Of a stretch of 64,000 bases of DNA, positions 56,545-64,000 are shown piece by piece (the stretch's first letter is position 1; each line of letters opens with the position of its first letter). The DNA comes from Casimicrobium huifangae (GTDB taxonomy: Bacteria; Pseudomonadota; Gammaproteobacteria; Burkholderiales; Casimicrobiaceae): positions 2,340,436 through 2,404,435 of the forward strand of contig NZ_CP041352.1 of the NCBI RefSeq assembly GCF_009746125.1. The letters run 5' to 3'. Below the pieces are notes generated by a model that saw nothing but the letters and a program-made list of their open reading frames with translations, did no database searches and was not told where the DNA came from. The translations under genes and the position numbers were made by a program.

Positions 56545-57756
56545 TCAGCGACGCACCGCCGGGTTGATGCGGGTACCGTCGACAATCCGGTCGTCAGGCT
56601 GCAACACCACAGCATCGCCATCACTCAGGCCCTCCAGCACTTGCGCCGCCAACGCCGTCCGGATGCCGGTTTTTACCACCACCCGCTGCGCCCGCCCGCC
56701 GTCGAGACGGTAGGCCGCCCAGCCGTCGCCAGCGCGGAACAGCGCGGTCGCCGGTACCTGCAACACATTCTCGTCGCGTTGCAGCAGGAACTCGATCTCG
56801 ACGCGGAAGCCATCGCCCAGCGCGGCCCAGCGCTCGCGCGGCGTCACCAGATCGAGAATCACCCGGGTGCGCTGCTCCTCCACGCCAAGCGCCGACACTT
56901 TGGTGAACGCACCGGGTTCGACGCGCGTGACTTTCGCGTCCAGCACCCCATCGCCCCCCCAGCGTGATAGCCGAGCCGGGAGCCCGGGTCGCAATCGCAC
57001 CGCGTCGGCCGACAATACTTCAGCTTCGATTTCGAGCGCCGCCGGGTCGCCCACTTCCAGCAGTGTCTGCCCAACCGCCACCGGCGTAGCGCTTTCGAAC
57101 GGCCGTTTCAGCACCACGGCGTCCACGGGCGCGCGCACCGCCACCACACGCCCGCGCCCGACGCGCCCTTCCTGACCTTCCTGACTCAAGGTGGCGCGCG
57201 CCATCTGCAGGCGCTGGGCAGCGCTGCCCTCATCCGCCCGGGCTGACTGCTGTTCGGAGCTGGCAGCCGCGGCACGCGCCCGCGTCGCTTCGACGTTGGC
57301 GTCAGTGACAAATCCGGAGCGACGCAATTCTTCGGCGCGACGCAATTCACTTTGCGCCAGCGCAGCCGCTGTCGATGCAGCCGACACCCGCGCTCGTGCC
57401 GCGCGCACTGCGGCGTCCGCTGCGCTCACCTCCGCCTGCGCCTGTGCCCGCGAGCGAGGGTCGAGCAATCCGCTGCTGGCCGGCTCGATTTCGGCGACCA
57501 CCTGCCCTGCCTTCACCGCGTCACCCGGCTTCAGTTCGATGCGATGCACCAGGCCGGCTACCGGTGCGGCGAGCACGTAGCGGGTCTTCAGCCGCGTCTT
57601 GCCGTCCTCAGCAATCACTTGCTCCAGCGCGCCTTTTGTCACGGCACCAATACTCGCAATTTGCGCCGGCGCCCGCAGCGCAAACCACGCGACCCAGGCA
57701 ACCGCCAGGGCGGCCAGCAGCCAGTAAAGCCATTTGCGTTGTAACAACGGATTCAT
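56545..57756 (-). CDS. HlyD-family periplasmic adaptor of an ABC exporter
   Basis: Membrane-fusion protein of 403 residues. One N-terminal membrane segment (about 9-27), then a lipoyl-like half motif (APVAGLVHRIELKPGDAVKAGQVVAEI), a long alpha-hairpin at about 95-200 rich in Ala, Arg and Glu, the second lipoyl half (VRAPVDAVVLKR) and a beta-barrel. AGGTG precedes the ATG. It follows the FtsX permease gene by 45 bases. Adaptors of this type (MacA/DevB-like) link an ABC transporter to an outer-membrane channel; no TolC gene is in the window. Confidence 0.92.
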   Translation of the reverse strand: MNPLLQRKWLYWLLAALAVAWVAWFALRAPAQIASIGAVTKGALEQVIAEDGKTRLKTRYVLAAPVAGLVHRIELKPGDAVKAGQVVAEIEPASSGLLDPRSRAQAQAEVSAADAAVRAARARVSAASTAAALAQSELRRAEELRRSGFVTDANVEATRARAAAASSEQQSARADEGSAAQRLQMARATLSQEGQEGRVGRGRVVAVRAPVDAVVLKRPFESATPVAVGQTLLEVGDPAALEIEAEVLSADAVRLRPGLPARLSRWGGDGVLDAKVTRVEPGAFTKVSALGVEEQRTRVILDLVTPRERWAALGDGFRVEIEFLLQRDENVLQVPATALFRAGDGWAAYRLDGGRAQRVVVKTGIRTALAAQVLEGLSDGDAVVLQPDDRIVDGTRINPAVRR

Positions 57757-57801
57757 CGGTCACCTGCTCAAGATTGATTTCATTGTCATGATCGACCACG
57801 C

Positions 57802-60161
57802 CTACTCCCGGGTTTTGAGCACCGCGATCATGTCGAGCCCGGCGATGCGACGCCGCACAGCGAGTGCGGAAAGCAGCGCCGACACGATGGTGACCAGCGC
57901 GGCGAACGCATAGGCGCCAGGCGGCACGTGCACGGGCACGCGATACAAATCAGATTGCATGTTGGTCGCCAGAAACCACGACAAACCATAACCGGCGACA
58001 AAGCTGAGCGGGATTGACAGCAGCACCAGCACCGCCTGCTCACCCAGCAGCACGTAGCTCACCTCGCCCTGCGTGAATCCGAGTACCCGCAGACTGGCCA
58101 GCTCGCGTCCGCGCTCAGCCAGCGCGATCCGAGCCGAGTTATAGATCACACCAAAGTTGATGACGCCGCCCATGATCACCGCAACCCAAGTGAAAGTGTC
58201 GGTCATCTGGCTGATCGTCTTGTACACGGCGTCGATGGCTGCCAGCCGCAGCTCCGACCCGGCAACGCGCGGTCGCTTGTCGAGCGCCCGCGCCACTGCG
58301 GCACGGGAATCCTCGTCGACGGTTAACGACGCGCCGCTCAGCACGTCGCCGTCGCCCAGTCGATCATTCAGCGCATCAAGCTCCATGTAGGCCTGCACGC
58401 CCATGTATTCGCGGGTCAACTGTGCGACCGGAATCTCGAACCGCTGCAGCTCGCCGTCCAGTACTTCGACCCACAGCCGGTCACCCACCACCACACCAAG
58501 TCGCTGGGCCAGAAAGTCATTGATCAGCAGGCCCGAAGCCGGCATCGGGACCGGCCGCAAGTCAACGTCCACCGGACGTCGCAGCACACCATCGCCAGGC
58601 AGCCCTTCGATCATCGTCTGCACGCTGTGGTTTTCGCGTCGTAGCCGAACCGGCACCGCGCGGAACCCTTCCACCCGACGCACGCCCGGCAAACCGCGCA
58701 GTTCACCGAGTGCGTCGCGCGACGCCAGTTCGGTGAAAGTCGCGGTCATGTCCTGCTGCTGAGCGAGCCGGTACTGCATGTCAGTCATGTAATTGATCGC
58801 GTTCAACTGCAGCTGAGCCATCATCATGATCGCGCCTGCAAGTGCCAGCCCGACGATGGTCAGCAGCGCCTTGAAAGGTCGTCGCTCAAGTTGCCGCAGC
58901 ACCATGCGCGTGGTCTGCGCCGCATGTCGCGCAAACCACAACCGTTCCAGCCGTGTCTTCACGTAGCGCTCCGGGGCCGGCGGTCGCATGGCCTCGGCCA
59001 CCGGCTCGCCTGCTGCGCGAAAAACGGCGTACCCGGCGCCGGCCAGCGCGGCGATCATCGTCAGCCCAATACCCAACAATGCCACACCGGGGCTCAATGA
59101 AAAGTCGAGGAAAGGAAAGCGGAAGTTGAGCTGATACAGCGCCGCCAGCGCCTTGCCGAGCCAGATACCGCCGGCCAGACCAATCGCTGCACCGAGCAGG
59201 CAGATCAGCACCACAAGCAGCGCGTAGTGCAACACCACATCGCGCGTGTGATAGCCGAAGGCTTTCAGGACGGCAACCTGATCACGCTGAATACCGATCA
59301 GGCGAGTGAACACGACATTGAGCAGAAAGGCCGCGACGGCCAGAAAGATGGTCGGAAACAGTTTGGTCATCGTGGCCAGTTGCCGGAACTCCTCATCGAG
59401 AAAGCGTGCCGACAACTGGATGCCACGACCATAGGCACCGCGACCACCGAAGCGTTCGAGTTGCCGGTCAACGGCGGCGATCACGTCACTCTCGCTGGCA
59501 CCGGGCGCCAGCCTGAGCACCAGCTCGTTGAATGCGCCATGCATGTCGAGCGCGGCCTCCAGCGCACGGCGGTTAAGCCAAACAATGGCATAGCGCTCGT
59601 AGTCCGGGAACATCGCGCCGGGCTTGATCTGGTAGAGAAACTCCGGCGATGCCACCACCCCCACCACGGTGAACACTTCGCTGTGTCCGGCCACTGTCAG
59701 TGTGATGCGCGCGCCGGGGCGCAGCCGATGCGCCTGCGCAAACGCATCGCTCACCAGTATTTCGTCGTCAGCCTGGGCGTCGAGCAAGCGCCCGGAGCGC
59801 AAGTAAAGCCGGTTCTGCCCGCTCTCTCCGGCTTCCGACGCCGACAGTACGGCCGCCTCGATCGAATCGCCGAAATCGGGCAGGCGCAGCTTGCCAGCGG
59901 TACGCAATCGGGCCTCGACCGCGTTGACGCCACCCAGTTCAGCGATACGGGCAGCACTGCTGTTCGGCGCTCGCTTCACGTTGGCCCAGACATGCGACAG
60001 ACGGTAATCGCTGTACAACCTGGCGCGGGTCTCGCGCAGCGATTCGAGCGTTGCCTGCGACATCACCAGCATGGCAATGCCCGAGGCAATCACCAGCGCA
60101 ATCGCCAGCGCCTGCCCGCGCATGTGCCAGAGATCACGCAATGCCTTGCGGTGTATCGCTT

Positions 60162-60165
<4 letters not shown>
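57802..60165 (-). CDS. FtsX-like ABC transporter permease
   Basis: Permease of 787 residues with about ten membrane segments in two FtsX-type groups: one near the N-terminus, one cluster in the middle (about 265-440), and one at the C-terminal end. Two large periplasmic regions lie between. Sequence such as [22 protein letters not shown] and [15 protein letters not shown] is typical of lipid- or peptide-related FtsX permeases. The start overlaps the ATPase stop by 4 bases, so the two are co-translated. Confidence 0.93.
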
Positions 60166-60902
<737 letters not shown>

Positions 60903-61035
60903 AGCATCCTACCAGCCGCAGCGTTTGCGGCGTTGACCTGCCGCAACAACGCCCGTGGCCTGCACGCTGCCGGGTGAACTACCGGGCCCTACACGACCCA
61001 TACATGCGCGATACTTCACAAACAGGAGGAAAACC

Positions 61036-62070
61036 ATGATGTACAGAAAACTTTCCCGCGTCGCCGCCGCAATCGCCACCACCGTCGCCATGTTCGGCGC
61101 GCCGAATGCGCAGGCGCAGCAGCTCAACCTGCTTTGCAACGCCGCCATCGACTGGTGCGAGCTGATGAAGAACAAGTTCGAGGCAGAGACTGGCATCAAG
61201 ACCAACATGACACGCCGCAGCTCCGGCGAGTCCTACGCGCAGGTCCGCGCCGAATCGGCCAACCCAAAGATTGACGTCTGGTGGGCCGGCACCGGTGACC
61301 CGCATCTGCAGGCGGCAGCCGAAGGGCTGACCGAGGTCTACAAATCACCGACGCTGCCGAAGCTGCAGCCGTGGGCCAACAAGGTCGCGGAAGCCTCGGG
61401 GTTCCGCACCGTCGGTATCTACCTCGGTGCGCTGGGTTTTGCCTACAACAACCAGACGCTGGCCAGCAAGAAACTTGCTGCACCCAAGTGCTGGGCCGAC
61501 CTCGCCGACCCGAAGTTCAAGGACGAAGTGCAGATGCCGGACCCGAATTCGTCCGGCACTGCCTACACCATGCTGGCCACGCTGGTGCAGGTGATGGGCG
61601 AGGAGAAGGCTTTTGCCTACTTCAAGAACCTGCACAAGAACGTGAACCAGTACACCAAGAGTGGCATCGCGCCGTCGCAGGCGGTGGGGCGTGGCGAGAC
61701 CGCCGTCGGCATCTCGTTCATGCATGACCTGATGATCGCCAAGGTCGGCGGCTTCCCGGTCACGCTGGTCACGCCGTGCGAAGGCACCGGCTATGAAATC
61801 GGCTCGATGAGCATCATCAAGGGCGCCCGCAACATGGTTGAGGCGAAGAAGTTCTACGAGTTCGCGCTGCGCCCGGACATCCAGTCACTGGCGCCACAAG
61901 CCAAGAGCTACCAGATCCCGTCGCACACCGAAGCCAAGGTTCCCGCAGAAGCGATCAAACCAAGCGATGTCAAACTGATCGACTACGACCAGGCCAAGTA
62001 TGGCTCCAGCGAGACCCGCAAGCGCCTGCTTGCACGCTGGGGCAGCGAAGTGACGAGCGCGCCGAAGTAA
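61036..62070 (+). CDS. Periplasmic ABC transporter substrate-binding protein (FbpA/AfuA-like)
   Basis: Solute-binding protein of 344 residues. The ATG at 61036 is chosen because AGGAGG lies seven bases upstream; a longer frame is not preceded by a ribosome site. Signal peptide about 1-26 (MFGAPNAQAQQ). The mature part has NPKIDVWWAGTGDPHLQAA and YNNQTLASKKLAAPKCWADLADPKFK, as in iron(III)/sugar-phosphate type receptors. No permease or ATPase gene for import is adjacent, so it is a lone receptor. The next gene encodes a sugar-phosphate-type phosphatase. Confidence 0.88.
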   Translation: MMYRKLSRVAAAIATTVAMFGAPNAQAQQLNLLCNAAIDWCELMKNKFEAETGIKTNMTRRSSGESYAQVRAESANPKIDVWWAGTGDPHLQAAAEGLTEVYKSPTLPKLQPWANKVAEASGFRTVGIYLGALGFAYNNQTLASKKLAAPKCWADLADPKFKDEVQMPDPNSSGTAYTMLATLVQVMGEEKAFAYFKNLHKNVNQYTKSGIAPSQAVGRGETAVGISFMHDLMIAKVGGFPVTLVTPCEGTGYEIGSMSIIKGARNMVEAKKFYEFALRPDIQSLAPQAKSYQIPSHTEAKVPAEAIKPSDVKLIDYDQAKYGSSETRKRLLARWGSEVTSAPK

Positions 62071-62081
62071 AACCCGCCAAA

Positions 62082-62206
62082 CCTCCCCTGCGAAGTAGGG
62101 GAGGTGCCGCGCAGCGGCGGAGGGGTGTGCGTTGCGACGACTGCCGCGCCCTGCCGCCAACCCCTCTGTCGCCCTTGGCGACATCTCCCCTGCGGTGCAG
62201 GGGAGA
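62082..62206. repeat. Paired-hairpin intergenic repeat
   Basis: Two hairpins, CCTCCCCT...AGGGGAGG (62082-62104) and TCTCCCCTGC...GCAGGGGAGA (62184-62206), flank inverted AGGGGT/ACCCCT words, so the unit is an inverted pair. Repeats of this CCTCCCC type are common between genes in betaproteobacteria. It fills most of the gap between the receptor and phosphatase genes and may also end transcription. It is unrelated to the GTCGAC repeat family. Confidence 0.7.
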
Positions 62207-62240
62207 CATCCAACTTGGCAATCGCCACCAGCAGATTTCA

Positions 62241-63053
62241 ATGCAATCCTCCGACATCGCTGCCCGCTACACGTTTGCCCGGCAACTAGCCCGCGAGGCC
62301 GGCGAATTTGCCCACACCTATTTCGGCCGCCTGGACGAAATCACGGTCGAATCCAAGGGCACGCAGGATGAGGTGAGCGTCGCCGACCGCGATACCGAGG
62401 CCTTCATTCGGCAGCGCATCGGCGAGGCCTTCCCCGGCGACGGCATCCTCGGCGAGGAAGGTGGTGACGACCGCGCGGGCAAGTCTGTCATCTGGGTCAT
62501 CGACCCGATTGACGGCACCGCCTGCTTTGTCAACGCCATGTACACGTGGTGCGTATCGATCGCCGTCGTGGTTGACGGCGTGCCCACCATTGGCGCGGTG
62601 TACGACCCGAACGCGAAAGAGCTTTTCCACGGCGTCGCCGGCGCGCACGCCAACGTCTCCGCAGGCGCCTGGGTCAACGACAAACCGGCCAAAGTAAAAG
62701 ACGTCACCGACTTCAAGGGCGGCGTGCTGGGCGCAGGCTTCTCGCACCGCTCACAGCCCGACGAGTTCACGCCGTTCCTGCACCGCCTGCTCAGCCAGGG
62801 CGGCATGTTCTATCGCAATGGCTCTGGCGCGCTGATGCTCTGCTACGTCGCGGCGGGCCGTCTGATCGGCTACTACGAGCCGCACATCAACTCGTGGGAC
62901 TGCATTGCGGCTGTCGCCATCATCAACGCGGCAGGCGGCCGCTGCAACGACTTCCTGGCCAATGACGGCATGACCGAAGGCAATGCCATCCTTGCGGCCG
63001 GGCCCACGCTTTACCCCAAGCTGCTGACCATCACCGGGCACGCCCGCGCGTAA
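62241..63053 (+). CDS. Inositol-monophosphatase-family phosphatase
   Basis: Mg-dependent phosphomonoesterase of 270 residues. The start is the ATG at 62241 (MQSSDIAARY). Metal and phosphate ligands are present: GEEGGDD, DPIDGTACFV, and NSWDCIAAVAIINAAGG near the C-terminus. Family members hydrolyse inositol phosphate, histidinol phosphate, fructose bisphosphate or PAP; the sequence does not decide which. Its 3' end overlaps the convergent regulator gene by 23 bases. Confidence 0.93.
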   Translation: MQSSDIAARYTFARQLAREAGEFAHTYFGRLDEITVESKGTQDEVSVADRDTEAFIRQRIGEAFPGDGILGEEGGDDRAGKSVIWVIDPIDGTACFVNAMYTWCVSIAVVVDGVPTIGAVYDPNAKELFHGVAGAHANVSAGAWVNDKPAKVKDVTDFKGGVLGAGFSHRSQPDEFTPFLHRLLSQGGMFYRNGSGALMLCYVAAGRLIGYYEPHINSWDCIAAVAIINAAGGRCNDFLANDGMTEGNAILAAGPTLYPKLLTITGHARA

Positions 63054-64000
63054 CGCGCCGGGCGGCCTCACGCGTGACGCCCGCCGCGCCGTTCGCAGGC
63101 GGCGATGGATGCAGCGCAATCATCTGCGCTGCCAGCGCGCGAATCTCCGCACACAGCGCCTCCGGCGCCACCGCCACCACCTCGGGCGCGAGTCCGAGCA
63201 GCAGCCGCGCGGCGTGGTTCGCACTCTCAATGGGGAGCGTCAACGTCGCCCAGCCCTGCGCGTCGGGTGCATCTGCTGTCGCTACGGCTTTGGCGGCGAA
63301 GGCACCGAGCTCCGCCAGACGTCGGCGCCCTTCCCTGCTGGCCCGCAAGGTCGCGGTCTCCGGCCGCAGGCTGGCCTCAAAACGCATCACCGATTGCTGC
63401 CAGTAAGTGGCGAGATCAAATGCTGGTGGCCGCGTCACTGCCTCGTCGAGCACTTTGAAGTCCAGTATGTTGGCCACCTTGAACGAGCGGATCTGGCTGC
63501 CACTCGCATCCGAAGTGCTGTTGGCAACGAGATACCAGACACCCGCCTTCAGCACCAGGCCAAGCGGCCCCACGCGCCAGTCACGCTCGCCGGACCAGCT
63601 CTCGTAGCGCATCGTGAGCATCCGGCCGTCGAGCACCGCACGGGCAACCGGCGGCAATTGCGGCAATGGCTCGTTGTCGCGATACCAGTCCACCGGATCA
63701 AGGTGAAAGCGCTCGCCAATGCGCACGGCGCCAGCGCGCCCGTCCTCCGGTAACGCCGTCAGCAGCTTGCGTTGCGCCAGCGCTGCTGCTTGCCCGATGC
63801 CCAGCGCCCTCGCCGCTTCCGGCAAGCCCATCATCAGCATCGCCTCGGCTTCGTCGGCGGCGAGCCCGGTCAGTTGTGTGCGATAGCCACCGGTGAGCGC
63901 AAATCCGCCGCCCGGCCCGCGATCGCTGATCACCGGCACGCCCGCAGCCGCCAGCTCATCGACATCGCGGTAAATGGTGCGCACTGACACCTCGAACTCG
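63031..64000 (-). CDS. HTH/WYL-domain transcriptional regulator (YafY/DeoR type), 5' end missing
   Basis: DNA-binding regulator whose N-terminus runs off the right edge; about 322 codons are present. The visible N-terminal part is the end of a winged helix (VSVRTIYRDVDELAAAGVPV, SDRGPGGGFAL). A WYL domain follows at about 140-220 (GPLGLVLKAGVWYLVANS), and a C-terminal WCX-like region. WYL domains usually bind a small ligand or nucleic acid. It is convergent with the phosphatase gene, overlapping by 23 bases. Confidence 0.9.
   Translation of the reverse strand, partial: EFEVSVRTIYRDVDELAAAGVPVISDRGPGGGFALTGGYRTQLTGLAADEAEAMLMMGLPEAARALGIGQAAALAQRKLLTALPEDGRAGAVRIGERFHLDPVDWYRDNEPLPQLPPVARAVLDGRMLTMRYESWSGERDWRVGPLGLVLKAGVWYLVANSTSDASGSQIRSFKVANILDFKVLDEAVTRPPAFDLATYWQQSVMRFEASLRPETATLRASREGRRRLAELGAFAAKAVATADAPDAQGWATLTLPIESANHAARLLLGLAPEVVAVAPEALCAEIRALAAQMIALHPSPPANGAAGVTREAARRVTRGRAR

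Overview
The window is high-GC proteobacterial chromosome. The gene order pyrG-kdsA-eno-ftsB and a TctDE two-component system next to a Bug/TctC receptor point to a betaproteobacterium, probably Burkholderiales or a close relative. I cannot name the genus from the sequence alone.

Region 1 (1-38.2 kb) is a large type VI secretion system (T6SS) locus, almost entirely on the minus strand. From the left edge it holds tssM (cut by the edge), tssL with an OmpA-type domain, tssK, two uncharacterised genes, vgrG, a putative papain-fold protein, a cold-shock-domain protein, two Ser/Thr kinases, a patatin phospholipase, two tandem TPR-methyltransferases, a CHAP-like cysteine-peptidase candidate, clpV/tssH, tssG, tssF, tssE, tagJ, hcp, tssC, tssB, tssA, a PP2C phosphatase, a TagH-like FHA protein, a TssQ-like lipoprotein, two more kinases and a secreted MORN-repeat protein. 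Sheath, baseplate, tube, spike, ATPase and two of the three membrane-complex proteins are present; no TssJ is seen. Four membrane-anchored kinases, one phosphatase and one FHA protein make an unusually large threonine-phosphorylation module. The accessory genes are candidate effectors or modifiers.

Region 2 (38.2-48.2 kb) has tRNA-Glu(TTC) and tRNA-Ala(GGC) with a terminator, a small membrane protein, ppsA, a small HTH regulator, a PHP phosphoesterase, ppsR (regulator of PEP synthase), tctE/tctD with a divergent tctC-type receptor, and a TrmH-family RNA methyltransferase.

Region 3 (48.3-52.7 kb) is the housekeeping run pyrG-kdsA-eno-ftsB. Region 4 (52.9-64 kb) has a P-type ATPase with an unusual PEEYP motif, an ABC exporter operon (ATPase, FtsX permease, HlyD adaptor) ending in a fatty-acid-hydroxylase-like protein, a lone iron/sugar-phosphate-type ABC receptor, an inositol-monophosphatase-family enzyme and a WYL/HTH regulator cut by the right edge.

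Two non-coding patterns stand out. First, five intergenic copies of a roughly 125-bp near-palindromic repeat share an invariant GTCGAC centre and fixed internal spacing (centred near 9844, 15115, 38426, 48318 and 52803). Second, a roughly 50-bp element is shared by the regions upstream of hcp and tssABC.
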